Assembly (NCBI GenBank): GCA_016721385.1
Contig: JADKIE010000004.1
Span: 1 to 64,000 of the forward strand
Length of the DNA stretch: 64,000 nt
From: Chitinophagaceae bacterium
Lineage (GTDB): Bacteria > Bacteroidota > Bacteroidia > Chitinophagales > Chitinophagaceae
Reading direction: 5' to 3'
The notes below the pieces were generated by a model. The model was not told the origin of the DNA, searched no databases, and was given only the letters and a program-made list of their open reading frames with translations. Both the position numbers and the translations under genes were made by a program. Each line of letters starts with the position of its first letter. Position 1 is the stretch's first letter. Positions 22,985-34,134 of the stretch are shown here, piece by piece.

Positions 22985-23755
22985 ATGCTAAAACTAACCA
23001 AACCAATCGCCTTTATCGATTTAGAAACCACAGGCGTTAGCCTTTCTGCAGACAGAATTGTAGAAATTGCCATTATTAAAATTTTGCCCGACGAAAGCCG
23101 GGTAACCAAGCGTAAACTTATTAATCCGCAAATGCCTATACCACAAGGCTCAACAGATGTGCATGGAATTACTGATGAAATGGTAAAAGACGCACCTACT
23201 TTTAAGCAAGTGGCCAACGAAATAAAAGTATTTATTGATGGCTGCGATTTGGGCGGATACAACAGTAATCGCTTTGATATTCCAATTTTAATGGAAGAAT
23301 TTTTACGATCAGGACTGGATGTAGATTTAAGCACACGAAAAATGGTAGATGTACAACATATTTTTTATAGTATGGAACCACGTACGCTTACAGCTGCCTA
23401 CAAGTTTTATTGCGAAAAAGAGTTGGTAGATGCTCATAGTGCCGAGGCTGATATTGCAGCCACTATAGATGTGTTTGTAGCACAATTGGGCCGATACAAG
23501 CAATTGGGAGATACGGTAGAATCGGTATTAGGTGTAATTGGCGAAGATAAAATTGTAGATTATGCCCGTAGATTTAGTTTTGACGATAAAGGAGTGGAGG
23601 TTTTTAACTTTGGTAAGCATAAAGGCCGCTCTGTAACCGATGTTATTAGGGCAGAACCAAGCTATTACGATTGGATAATGAAAGGCGATTTTCCCTTGCA
23701 TACCAAACAAAAACTAACCGAAATTTATAACCGTACATTGTTAAAAAACAAATAA
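22985..23755 (+). CDS. DnaQ-like 3'-5' exonuclease (DEDDh) with C-terminal DUF3820-type domain
   Basis: 256 residues, intact. Exonuclease motifs: FIDLETTG (Asp, Glu), GYNSNRFDIPIL (Asp) and HSAEADIAATIDVF (His, Asp), the DEDDh set. The C-terminal 60 residues (VFNFGKHKGRSVTDVIRAEPSYYDWIMKGDF) form a small domain found after such exonucleases (PF12843/DUF3820-like). Stand-alone DNA repair or proofreading nuclease; no polymerase adjoins it. Confidence 0.85.
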   Translation: MLKLTKPIAFIDLETTGVSLSADRIVEIAIIKILPDESRVTKRKLINPQMPIPQGSTDVHGITDEMVKDAPTFKQVANEIKVFIDGCDLGGYNSNRFDIPILMEEFLRSGLDVDLSTRKMVDVQHIFYSMEPRTLTAAYKFYCEKELVDAHSAEADIAATIDVFVAQLGRYKQLGDTVESVLGVIGEDKIVDYARRFSFDDKGVEVFNFGKHKGRSVTDVIRAEPSYYDWIMKGDFPLHTKQKLTEIYNRTLLKNK

Positions 23756-23831
23756 ATATACGCTGTGTACAACACAAAGCCCTTGTAAATAAATAATTAT
23801 TGTAAATTTGGTTTACTAAACGGTAATAGTA

Positions 23832-24625
23832 TTGGAGAAACTTGTAATTATACCAACTTACAACGAAAAAGAAAATATTGAAGCAATTATTGCTGCTGTA
23901 ATTAATTTGCAGGAGCAATATCATATACTTATTATAGATGATAACTCTCCTGATGGTACGGCTGGTATTGTAAAATCGCTATTTGCAACTTACCCCGGCC
24001 AATTGTTTTTGGAAGAAAGAATGGGTAAGCAGGGTTTAGGTACAGCTTACATTCACGGTTTTAAATGGGCTATCCAAAAAGGGTATCGTTTTATTTTTGA
24101 AATGGATGCCGATTTTTCTCACAATCCCAACGATTTAGAAAGACTTTACAATGCATGTAAAAATGGTGCAGGTGTGGCTGTAGGCTCTCGATATGTAAAA
24201 GGCGGTGCTGTAGAAAACTGGCCGGCAAACAGAATAGCTTTATCAAAAGGAGCATCTTTATATACCCGTATTATAACCTGGATGCCTATTAAAGATCCAA
24301 CAGCCGGATTTGTGTGTTATAAAGCCGAAGTGCTTGAGGCTATTAACTTTGATAACATAAGTTTTATAGGCTATGCTTTCCAAATAGAAATGAAATTTGC
24401 CGCCTGGAAACTTGGTTTTAAAATAACCGAAGTGCCAATAACTTTTAAAGATCGTAAACTTGGTGCCAGTAAAATGAATAAAGGCATTATTAAAGAGGGA
24501 GTTTTAGGTGTACTGAGCTACGCTGGCAAAGCCTTTTTAAAAACTACCGCAAAAAATTATCCAACACCGATTATAATAACTCTGTAGCTTACGAACAATC
24601 CGAAATTTTACTGGAAGGGAAATAA
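23832..24625 (+). CDS. Polyprenol monophosphomannose synthase-like GT2 glycosyltransferase, shifted C-terminus
   Basis: DPM1-like family 2 glycosyltransferase transferring a sugar to polyprenyl phosphate. VIIPTYNEKENIEAII, IIDDNSPDGTAGIV, EMDADFSHNP (DxD metal site), GSRYVKGG and DPTAGFVCYK are all typical. A base change near 24517 switches frames: the alternative reading LRWQSLFKNYRKKLSNTDY ends at 24625 and matches the usual family tail better than the open frame to 24587. TTG at 23832 is the only suitable start. No membrane helix, as in bacterial DPM1 homologues. Confidence 0.82.
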
Positions 24626-24860
24626 TATTTGCTTAACATTTTTTTGCTGCTATTGAGCAACGTCCTTTACATGCAGGGCTCAGTGGTACATTTTTAGTTT
24701 CATTCAACTTCTTAAATTCATTGTACTAAATTAAATCGCAAACCTTGTGCCTTCGTGCCCATAGGGTACAAAATAGTATCGCCTTCTATATCCCTTTTCA
24801 AAAAAAACATTTCATTTATGTAATTATAAAAGAAGTTGCATCAGTATATAAAACTGGTTT

Positions 24861-26552
24861 ATGCAATCCATTAAATTATCAATACCAACACCTTGTCACG
24901 AAAACTGGGATAATATGACACCTACAGAGCAAGGGCGCTTTTGTAGTGTTTGTGCAAAGCAAGTAGTAGATTTTACCAAAATGAGTGACTACGAAGTAAT
25001 AAATTATTTTAATAAAGTGCAAGGAGAAAAAGTTTGTGGACGTACATTATCCAATCAGTTAGAAAGAGAATTAGAAGCTCCTAAACCCATTGTGCAATCT
25101 AAACTTTGGTATTGGAAATATGCAGCAGCTGGCATAATGTTTTTTACAAAAATAAATGATATAGAAGCACAAAATGTTACTCCTTTAACACCTGTACAAT
25201 TAAACACACTTAATAAAGATACCCTGAAAGGAAGACTGGGCTTAGTTGCAGTTGAAAATAAAAAAATTATTACCGGTAAAATATTGGATACTGATGGCAA
25301 TGTTGTTCCTTTTGTTTCTGTAAAGATTATGGGAACCAAATATGGAACAAGTGCCAATGCAAATGGTATTTATTCAATAAAAGTAAATTCCAATACAGAT
25401 ATTCTTGAATTTAGTGCAGTAGGGTATAAGGTAAATCATTTGGTGTTGAAAGAGAATGTAAAATTCGATATTATCTTAGAGAACAGTTATAGCCGTCTTC
25501 AAGGAGAAGTTGTGATAGTTACCGGAGGCGTTAGTGTAAATTATAACGATAATGAATATGTTGCTAAAACGCAACAAAAGCATATAGCTATGCTTAAAAT
25601 TGAAGATAAGCTAACTAAAAAAAATATTACAAAGGCAAGCATAACAATTTTAAAAGACAATACAGAAAAAACGATAAATGTTGATAAACGAGGTATATAT
25701 AAATTAAAGGAAATAAAAAATGAAGAATCTGTTGTTATTAAAATTTCTGCATATGGTTATGAAAACAAGGAGTTAGTAATTAAAGGCGAAAATTTTAATA
25801 ATCGAAAAGAAGTTTTGAAATAGGTCTGGTAAAAATACCAACTCAATTCAACATTACTCCAAAAAAGGGGAGATACAAGGGTGATTTTAGGAGGAATGAT
25901 TAGCACTGAAATTAGAAAAGAGCCACTTTATGTTGTAGATGGAAAAATAATCTCAAACCCAAATGATATTGATATCTACAATATTGAGGATATCACTGTT
26001 TTGAAGGGAAATGAAGCCACAGCATTATTCGGTGTAGATGGAAGTAATGGAGCAATAGTTATTAAATTAAAAAAGCGAAAATTATTGCCCGATTCTAATA
26101 AGTTGCCAGCTTACAAAACTCTTGAAAATGTAATGGTTATTTCAGGTTACACAAAAGGGAGGATAAGCTGTGTAACCACAGGAGCAACTATCGTAAAAAG
26201 AGAGATGGTTGATAGCTTAAGTATTAGCGAACTACTTACAAAAAAAATCAGTCCTCCACCTCAAAATCTTTTTTTGCCATTAAAAATTTACCCTAACCCC
26301 GTTCAAAAAGGGCAAACAATACATATATCTTTTTCAAATAAAGGAACAACTCACGCAATACAAATTACAAATTCTTTAGGTGTTGTTGTTTTAAGTAAGA
26401 GGTGTGGTAGCGGTGTGTTGCCCAGCGAAATACATGCAAAAAGTACGGAAGAGATACCAATAGATATACAGTGGAGTAGTGGAATGTATTATATATCTGT
26501 ACTCAATGAAAACAATGTAGTAATTGCACAAAGTAGTTTCTTGGTTTTTTAG
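24861..26552 (+). CDS. Membrane-anchored regulatory-like/plug-like protein with type A T9SS tail, interrupted frame
   Basis: The N-terminal 75 residues are a Cys-rich module (TPCHENWDNMTPTEQGRFCSVCAKQVVDF, VCGR) found at the start of many Bacteroidota membrane proteins. A helix (WYWKYAAAGIMFFTKI) follows, then a CarboxypepD_reg-like domain (ITGKILDTDGNVVPFVSVKI). After shifts at 25820-25880 comes a TonB-plug-like piece (EPLYVVDGKIISNPNDIDIYNIEDITVLKG, ALFGVDGSNGAIVI). It ends in a type A sorting-like domain (LKIYPNPVQKGQ ... GMYYISVLNENNVVIAQSSFLV). About 561 residues. No barrel follows, so it is not a receptor. A C-terminal T9SS signal without a cleavable signal peptide is odd. Confidence 0.7.
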
Positions 26553-26569
26553 TATTTAGTTGTTTTATG

Positions 26570-26627
26570 CCGGTTACGATGTCTGCCTTACGATAGTTAT
26601 TAAACAGGAGCATCTAACCGGTTTTTT
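26570..26627. terminator. Probable terminator between convergent genes
   Basis: CCGGTTA (26570-26576) pairs with TAACCGG (26615-26621), followed by TTTTTT. The loop is long (about 38 bases) with weaker inner pairing, so strength is uncertain. It lies between the T9SS-tailed gene and xerD. Confidence 0.45.
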
Positions 26628-26631
26628 ATTT

Positions 26632-27530
26632 TTACTTAAACGCAGGATGAAACTGCTGTAAGGTAGTGCGTAAAAACTCTCTGTCTAAATGTGTATAAAT
26701 TTCGGTAGTGGTAATACTTTCGTGGCCCAGCATTTCTTGTACGGCACGTAAATCGGCACCGCCTTCCACTAAGTGTGTGGCAAAAGAGTGCCTAAAGGTA
26801 TGCGGCGATATATTTTTGTAATAGCTGCTTTAGTTGCCAAATCTTTAAGCATTAAAAAAATCATAACACGGCTTAGTTTACTGCCTCTTCTGTTTAAAAA
26901 TAAATAATCTTCTTGTCCGGTTTTTATATTAATATGTACTCTTATATCATCTTTATAAATTTTTATAAATTTTATTGCATCGCTGCCAATAGGCACTAAT
27001 CTTTCTTTATCGCCTTTACCAATTACACGTATAAAACCAATATCTAAATACAGGCAACTTATTTTTAAATTAACCAGTTCGCTGACACGTAAACCGCAAC
27101 TGTACAGGGTTTCTAATATGGCTTTATTACGGCCACCTTCGGCAGTACTTACATCAATTTCGGCAATTATTTTTTCAATTTCGACAAAACTAAGTACATC
27201 AGGTAATGCTCTTTTAAGTTTGGGCGCTTCTAATAATACACTTGGGTCAATGGTTGATATTTGCTCCAGCAAACAATATTTATAAAAACTACGCAAACCG
27301 CTAATGATTCTTGCTTGCGATGTTGGCGTCATTCCCAACTCTGCAATCCATTGTACAAATTTTTCTAAATCCTTTAAGGTAAGTTGTTCCGGTGTTTTTA
27401 GTTGACCGGTACTCTGTAAATAATTGGTAAGTTTATCAATATCTCTTAAATAGGCATGTACCGAGTTTTCGGCAAGCGATTTTTCTAATTGCAGCCATGC
27501 TTTAAACCCTTTTTTATATGCTTCCCACAT
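26632..27530 (-). CDS. xerD: Tyrosine recombinase XerD-type, interrupted frame
   Basis: Chromosome dimer resolution recombinase. N-terminal SAM-like domain (AENSVHAYLRDIDKLTNYL), then catalytic Arg in SCGLRVSELVNL, Lys in GKGDKERLVP, and after the shift HTFRHSFATHL (His/Arg), LGHESI (His) and EIYTHLD (Tyr nucleophile). One A missing from the run near 26815 ends the open frame at 26769; repair gives about 299 residues, normal for XerD. Nothing integrative surrounds it, so a housekeeping role is favoured over a mobile-element integrase. Confidence 0.87.
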
Positions 27531-27617
27531 AGTCTACTTTATGTATTTGATATTTGAATGTAATTATACACTATTTTAGCGGCTTCAATTTCGTTAATAG
27601 TTTTATAAAAATCATCA

Positions 27618-28118
27618 ATGGAGGCAGTTAATTTAAAGTCGTTCAGGCAAAAAGTAAACAGAAACAAAACCGCATTTAAACGCTTTTAAATAAAATAGAA
27701 AAAATCCGCCCAAGACTTAGATAAACTTACCGCTCAAATAGAGCCCGAAGTTTGGAAGGAAATTGATTGCTTAAGCTGTGCCAATTGCTGCAAAACAATG
27801 ACGCCTACGTATACAACAGAAGATATAAAACGCATATCTGCCCACTTTGGCCAAACACCCAAGCAGTTTAAAGATCAATGGTTAAAATTTGATAAAAAAG
27901 AGAAAGATTGGCAAAATAAAATACAGCCTTGCCAGTTTTTAAACTTACGAGATCACAAGTGTTCTATTTACGAAATTCGTCCGCTTGATTGCTCCGGCTT
28001 TCCGCATTTACCCAAAAAAAAGATGGTAGATTATATTCATGTGCACAAGCAAAATATTGAATATTGCCCTGCTACATATGCTATGGTGGAAAAGATGCAG
28101 AAAATGCTGGGTGTTTGA
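27618..28118 (+). CDS. YkgJ family cysteine cluster protein, shifted N-terminus
   Basis: CLSCANCCKTMTPTYT, PCQFLNLRDHKCSIYEIRPLDCSGFPH and YCPAT carry the eight-Cys CxxCxxCC...C...C...C pattern of the zinc/iron cluster domain (PF03692). The continuous frame opens at 27798, but the in-frame sequence reaches back; repairing two runs (near 27687 and 27703) gives a start at ATG 27618 (MEAVNLKSFRQKVNRNKTAF) and about 167 residues. Function unknown; suspected Fe-S or Zn binding. Confidence 0.8.
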
Positions 28119-28179
28119 TATTACATACCGGATACTGGATGATGCAAAAGTAGGTGGTGCTATGTTTGTACTATTTTAA

Positions 28180-28536
28180 TTACAGATACACATCCTCTAT
28201 TAAAAAATATTCTATAGGATCGGCTTTTGAAATAGTAATAGCTAAAATATCAAATTGAATACGGTTCCATTGTTGGTTTTGGTACAAATATTCTTCGGAA
28301 GCATTTATAAGGTTTTGAATTTTCTTTTTTGATACGCTTTCTTCAGGTAAACCAAATTTTTTTGATTTACGGGTTTTCACTTCTATAAAATGGAGTACAT
28401 TGTTTTTATGTGCAATAATATCTACTTCCCAATGGCTATGCCGCCAGTTTTGGTGTAAAATGGCATATCCATTTAGTGTAAAATAGTTAGCTGCTAGTAC
28501 TTCCCCGGTTACTCCGGTTTTATTATGCTCTGCCAT
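28180..28536 (-). CDS. YraN/UPF0102 family endonuclease-like protein
   Basis: 118 residues from ATG 28536. GVTGEVLAANYFTLNGYAIL, WRHSHWEVDIIAHKNNVLHFIEVKTRKS and IEYFLIEDVYL match UPF0102; the E-V-D...E-V-K pattern is the restriction-endonuclease-like core. An upstream ATG at 28602 would add 22 hydrophobic residues that the family does not have, so 28536 is preferred. Role unknown, possibly DNA repair or recombination. Confidence 0.85.
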   Translation of the reverse strand: MAEHNKTGVTGEVLAANYFTLNGYAILHQNWRHSHWEVDIIAHKNNVLHFIEVKTRKSKKFGLPEESVSKKKIQNLINASEEYLYQNQQWNRIQFDILAITISKADPIEYFLIEDVYL

Positions 28537-28640
28537 ATTATCAAAGATATTTATTGTAATTAACACTATGAGGATAAATGCTTTGGAAAAAAAGCCCTGC
28601 AAATAAATTATTACCTATTTTTGCCCAGAAATAAAAAGAC

Positions 28641-29213
28641 ATGAAAATTAATAAAAGTACAATTTGGAGTTTTATATTATTGGTAGTAATAGCTGCGGTT
28701 TATCGTATTATACCCGGCAGGCCATTTGGTTTTGCACCACAAATTGCCATGGCTTTATTTGCCGGTTCGGTTATTAAAGATAAAAAATATTCTTTTTTAC
28801 TTCCGTTGCTATCTATGTTTGTATCAGATGCTTTGTACGAAGTATTATATAGAAGTGGTATTACACCAATTGCCGGTTTTTATGGCGGGCAAATTACTAA
28901 TTACATCTTATTTGCAGGCTTAACTGTAATTGGGTTTTGGGTTAAAAAAAGCAATATTGCTCATATTATTGGAGGTTCGTTAGTGGCCGCAACTGTTTAT
29001 TTTTTAGTATCTAATTTTGTTGTATGGATAGGCGGAGGCTTAGCGCTTAACAACTTGCCTTACGCAAAAACGTGGACTGGCATTACTGAATGTTATACAG
29101 CAGCAATTCCCTTTTACTTAAATAGTATTTATGCTACGTTAACTTTTAGTGTAATACTGTTTGGAGCTTATTATTTAGTAAATAAATATGCTTTAAAAAA
29201 TACGTTAGCGTAA
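28641..29213 (+). CDS. DUF6580 family putative transport membrane protein
   Basis: 190 residues, intact, with about six membrane helices. FGFAPQIAMALFAGSVIKDKKYSFLLPLLSMFVSDALYE and ITNYILFAGLTVIGF resemble the S-component-like DUF6580 proteins of Bacteroidota. It may be a substrate-binding membrane subunit, but no ECF ATPase gene is near. Convergent with rnhA. Confidence 0.7.
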   Translation: MKINKSTIWSFILLVVIAAVYRIIPGRPFGFAPQIAMALFAGSVIKDKKYSFLLPLLSMFVSDALYEVLYRSGITPIAGFYGGQITNYILFAGLTVIGFWVKKSNIAHIIGGSLVAATVYFLVSNFVVWIGGGLALNNLPYAKTWTGITECYTAAIPFYLNSIYATLTFSVILFGAYYLVNKYALKNTLA

Positions 29214-29232
29214 TAATAAATATTTTAAAAGT

Positions 29233-29266
29233 AAAAGCCATTCAGTAAAAGAATGGCTTTTTATTT
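29233..29266. terminator. Bidirectional terminator
   Basis: AAAAGCCATTC, a 7-base loop and GAATGGCTTTTTATTT form a strong stem between the DUF6580 gene and the convergent rnhA, whose stop codon lies in the T-rich arm. Confidence 0.85.
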
Positions 29267-29728
29267 ATCCCTATTTTCTTCGTACCATTCATCAACACTT
29301 AAATGTTTTCCATCGGCGGCCGTAGTGGCTAATTCGTCGCATCGATTATTGTGTGGATTAGTGGCATGGCCTTTAACCCAAATCATTTTTATGGAAAATT
29401 GCTTAGAAAGATGATAGTATTGTGTCCATAAATCTTTATTTTTTTTACCGCCCTTAAAATTGGTTTTCATCCAATTATTTAACCAACCTTCCGTAATGGC
29501 TTTTACTACGTATTGGCTGTCGCTGTAAATATGTACCGGCAAATTTTTCGTTTTTAACGTTTCTAAGCCAGCAATAACTGCCATTAATTCCATCCTGTTA
29601 TTTGTTGTAAGCCTAAAGCCCTTTGCAATTTCTTTTTTATGGCCTCCATACATAAGTACAATGCCAAAACCGCCTGGCCCGGGGTTGCCTCTGGAAGATC
29701 CATCGGTATATATTGTTATATGATTCAA
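29261..29728 (-). CDS. rnhA: Ribonuclease HI
   Basis: 155 residues, intact. The catalytic set is complete: YTDGSSRGNPGPGGFG (Asp), NNRMELMAV (Glu), IYSDSQYVVKAI (Asp) and GHATNPHNNRCDELA (His, Asp). Cleaves RNA of RNA-DNA hybrids and helps remove primers and R-loops. No N-terminal hybrid-binding domain. Confidence 0.95.
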   Translation of the reverse strand: MNHITIYTDGSSRGNPGPGGFGIVLMYGGHKKEIAKGFRLTTNNRMELMAVIAGLETLKTKNLPVHIYSDSQYVVKAITEGWLNNWMKTNFKGGKKNKDLWTQYYHLSKQFSIKMIWVKGHATNPHNNRCDELATTAADGKHLSVDEWYEENRDK

Positions 29729-29928
29729 TTGGTTAGATAAAATTTTATGATTTTCAAAAGTAAAGCTTTTTAATTTTTTCGGAATATAGTTTAATTTATT
29801 AAAAGCAGGTTTGATAACTTATTTTTTTAGTAGCATCTGTTAAGGCATCCTTTTGAGTGATTTATACGTATAATAAATTGCCAACAATGTTTTAAATAAA
29901 GAGTATATTTAATATAAATACCAAGAGG

Positions 29929-32394
29929 TTGCATAATATTCAATTGCATAAATGTAGTTTCCAATTTTTGGGAAAACAATTATTTATTGCTGCTCTTTCT
30001 ATGTTATTAAGCAACATCATTTCAGCTCAAACTTGCCCACCCAATATCGATTTTGAAAATGGATCTTTTATTGGCTGGACCTGCTATACCGGTGGCGTGG
30101 CTGCAGTTGGGGGCCAAAATGTAATTACGTTAAATTCTTCCGGCGGGCCAGTACCCGATCAGCATACTATAATTAGTTCTTTTCCGGGTGGAGGGTTGGA
30201 TCCATTTGGGAATTTTCCGGTTAATTGCCCAAATGGTAGTGGCTATTCCATAAAATTAGGGAATACATCTGGCGGCGCTCAGGCTGAGGGTGTATCCTAT
30301 GATTTTACAATACCGGCAAATAAAAATGAGTATAATTTAATTTATCATTATGCAGTTGTTTTTGAAGACCCAAATCATCAACAATTTGAACAACCCCGTA
30401 TGGAAATTGAAGTAACGAATGTAACAGATAATAAAACTATAGATTGCTCTTCTTTTGCATTTTTTCCTTACGGTACGCCGCTTCCGGGATTTGAGCTATC
30501 GGATATAACGCTTAGTAACGCACCCATTTGGTATAAAAATTGGTCGGCAGTATCGGTTAATTTAGATAATTTGGCAGGTAAGCACATTCGTTTATTTTTT
30601 AAAACTTCTGACTGTACTTTTAGACTTCATTTTGGATATGCATATATAGATGTGAACTCTCAATGCGATAGCCGTTTAGAAGGGGCCAGTTTTTGTGTAG
30701 ATGATTCGGTTGTAAATGTGATAGCACCTTATGGTTATCAAAGCTATAAATGGTATAACAGTACGTTTACTACTTAGCTTGGCACACAGCAAATTCTTTC
30801 TATGCCTCCACCACCCACTAGCATAAATGTAGCTGTTATAGTTGTGCCATATAATGGGTATGGATGTATCGACACTTTGTATACTGATATCACCAATAAT
30901 TTAGTAATAACAGCTAATGCAGGAAAAGATACAGTTTCCTGTAATCGCAATCCTGTACCCATTGGTAGCACACCCCAATTAAATGTAGATTATCAATGGT
31001 TGCCTACAGAAGGTTTATCGAATCCTACAATAGCTAACCCTTTGGCTTTGCCGGATACAACTACAACTTATGTACTTACTGCCCGAAGCAAGGGAGGAGG
31101 TTGTTTAACTATTGATAGTGTAGTTGTAAAAGCCTACAGTTCAGATAATTCCATTCAATTGCTCGGTAAAACTAATTATTGTATTGGCAGTGGAGATAGT
31201 ACTGTTTTAATAGTAAAAAAAACGGATAGTATTCAGTGGTATAAAAACGGTTTGCCCATTATTGGCGCCAATGATACAGTTTTGCATATAACTGAAACCG
31301 GTACATATCAGGCTATATTGTTTGGCCCTTTTGGGTGTAATGTAACTACACCATCTTACGATGTAAATATTTCTTCTATACCAGTATCTGGCTTTACTGT
31401 TAACAATCCTATACAGTGCCTTGTAGGAAATGAATTTATATTTACCAATAACAGCACAAACAATGTTGGAGACATGCACTACAAATGGATATTAAGCGAT
31501 GGTACATTTGCACAAACAAGGCATTTAACCCACAAGTTTACTAAAGCCGGCACTTACTCTATAAAACTTATTGTTAACAGCAGCGATATTTGTGCAGATA
31601 GTACTGAGCAAACAATAGTAGTTAATCAAAATGCTGTAGCAAATTTTTCGGTAAAAACCAGTTATATTAATTTGCCTGTTGATATTGTTAATACTACTGC
31701 CGATACGTTGGGCTCTACCATTAATTATTTATGGACATTCCCAAATGGGCAAACATCTACATTGCGAAATCCTCCGTCACAAACATTTGCAATATCCGGT
31801 ATTTACAATTTTACCTTGGCTGTTTATTCTAACCAATGTCCAACTCCAATACATTCACTCAAGCGGCCGGTACTTATAGAAAAACCGAAGTCAAACATTA
31901 ATTATCCATTGGAATACGCCGTTGTTAATATGCCTCTTAATTTGCAGGCAAGAAATTTTGGTGAAACCTATTTATGGAGGCCTGCGGTTAATTTAAACAA
32001 CGCACAAATTGCCGATCCTGTATTTAAAGGAAATACAGAGCAGTTGTATGCTATAGATATTACTACCAAAAGCGGATGTGTAACTACCGATACCCAAATA
32101 GTAAAGCTTGTAAAAAACATACAGGTATTTGTACCAAATGCATTTACACCAAATGGCGACAATGTTAATGATGTATTAAAGCCTGTTATGTATGGTATAA
32201 AACAAATTAAATCGTTTAAAATTTTTAATCGATGGGGGCAATTGTTTTACCAAACTGCTACTTTAAAACAAGGCTGGGATGGATACGTAAAAGGGGTATT
32301 GCAAGAAACGCAAACAATTGTTTGGTTTATAGAAGCCCTTGGTGCAGATGAAAAAATTTACTCATGGAAGGGTAGTAGTGTATTGATCCGTTAG
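29929..32394 (+). CDS. PKD-containing surface protein with type B T9SS (gliding-associated) C-terminus, in-frame stop
   Basis: About 822 codons. A signal peptide ends in IISAQTCP, then a lectin-like/jelly-roll N-terminal part (FENGSFIGWTCY, FGYAYIDV). From about residue 300 there are several Ig/PKD-like repeats (YKWILSDGTFAQTRHLTHKFTKAGTYSIKLIV, YLWTFPNGQ). The last 90 residues are the CHU_C type B sorting domain (FVPNAFTPNGDNVNDVLKP, FNRWGQLFYQ, GWDGYVKG). A TAG at 30775-30777 interrupts it in the same frame, unlike the usual single-base shifts here; CAG (Gln) is one substitution away. Start TTG 29929 is uncertain; TTG 29944 is possible. Confidence 0.82.
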
Positions 32395-32415
32395 TATTTT
32401 TGAAAATAGTTTACA

Positions 32416-34042
32416 CTACACCTGAAAAACTCCTGTTTTAAATTCTTCAATTACATTATTATGATTAGCGGCATTTATGCCTTGGCTTATTACTTCTCTG
32501 GTTTTTGCAGGATCTATAATGGCATCAACCCAAAGCCTGGCTGCGGCATACTGTGGAAGCGTTTGTGCCTGATAGCGCTGTGTAATTTCACTCAACATTT
32601 TTTGTTCATCTTCCGGCTTTATTTCTAGCCCTTTACTTTTTAATGAAGCAACTTGTATTTGCAATAATGTTTTTGCAGCTTGCTCGCCACCCATTACAGC
32701 AATTTTGGCAGTTGGCCATGCGTAAATAAAACGAGGGTCATAAGCTTTGCCACACATTGCATAATTACCGGCACCATAACTGTTGCCTACAATAATAGTA
32801 ATTTTGGTACTACCGAATTAGCTACTGCATTTACCAGTTTTGCTCCATCTTTAATTATACCGCTATGCTCACTACGGCTACCAACCATAAAGCCGGTAAC
32901 ATCTTGTAAAAAAACAAGTGGTATTTTTTTTTGATTACAGTTCATTATAAATCGGGCAGCTTTATCTGCACTATCATTATAAATTACGCCACCCATTTGC
33001 ATTTCACCTTTTTTGTTTTTTATAACCAAGCGTTGATTAGCTACAATACCTACAGCCCATCCTTCAATTCTTGCATAGCCGCATACAATTGTTTTACCAT
33101 ATTCTTCTTTAAACTCATCAAAACTATCAGCATCTGCAATACAATTAATTAAATCAACCATGTTGTATGGTTTTGTATTGCCTTCGCTTATAATTCCGTA
33201 AATATCACTGTTGTTGGCTTTTGGCGCTACACTTTTTATTCTATTAAAACCTGCTTGTTGTGGATGGCCTAATTTGCTAAATATTTTTTTTATATGGTCA
33301 AGGCATTCTTTTTCAGTAGCAAATTTATAATCAGCAATTCCGCTAATAGCATTGTGTGTTTCTGCACCACCAAGCGTTTCGTTATCTATATCTTCGCCAA
33401 TAGCTGCTTTTACTAAATAACTTCCTGCTAAAAATATCGAGCCATTGCCTTCTACCATTAATGTTTCGTCACTCATAATGGGCAAGTAAGCACCACCTGC
33501 TACACATGCACCCATTACGGCGGCAATTTGTGTAATGCCCATGGCACTCATTTTAGCATTGTTTCTAAAAATGCGGCCAAAATGCTCTTTATCGGGAAAA
33601 ATTTCATCTTGCATTGGCAAGTAAACACCTGCACTATCTACCAAATATATAATGGGTAATTTATTTTCCATAGCAATTTCTTGCATACGTAAATTCTTTT
33701 TACCACTAATAGGAAACCATGCGCCTGCTTTTACAGTTTGGTCGTTGGCAACTATAACACATTGCCTGCCACTTACATATCCAATACCACTAACAGTACC
33801 GCCTGCAGGGCAACCGCCTTGCTCAGCATACATTTCAAAACCGGCAAAGGCGCCAATTTCAATAAAGGGTTTATCAGTGTCGCATAAATATTCAATTCGT
33901 TCTCTGGCAGTAAGTTTATTTCGTTCCCTTTGTTTTTCTACAGATTTTTTCCACCACCTTCATAAATTTTATCTAACTGTTGCTTAATAGCGCTCCAGGC
34001 TAATTTATTGGCATCTTCGTTTTTATTAAATTCTATGTTCAT
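32416..34042 (-). CDS. Acyl-CoA carboxylase carboxyltransferase (beta) subunit, interrupted frame
   Basis: Carboxyltransferase subunit of a biotin-dependent acyl-CoA carboxylase (propionyl-CoA or related). KLTARERIEYLCD near the start, then GGTVSGIGYVSGRQCVIVANDQTVKAG, LVDSAGVYLPMQ, GACVAGGAYLPIMSDE and, after the second shift, GNSYGAGNYAMCGKAYDPRFIYAWPTAKIAVMGGEQAA. Single A bases are missing near 33950 and 32800. Joined length is about 542 residues, normal. No biotin carboxylase gene adjoins, so the acyl substrate is unassigned. Two ATGs (34045, 34042) are adjacent. Confidence 0.85.
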
Positions 34043-34134
34043 CATGCAACTTATTTTACTGTATGTAAATTAAACAATAAACAAAAATATGCCTAATGAA
34101 ATAAACGGCTAAGTAATTTTTATTTTTTATTCAT

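Noticed and set aside
24626..24860. Possible element in the spacer before the plug-like protein
   Set aside because: Short partial inverted repeats only; no RNA or gene signature and no match to the repeat family.
26632..27530. XerD-type recombinase as the integrase of a mobile element
   Set aside because: Full-length housekeeping Xer architecture, no tRNA or direct repeats at its ends, no cargo or transfer genes nearby.
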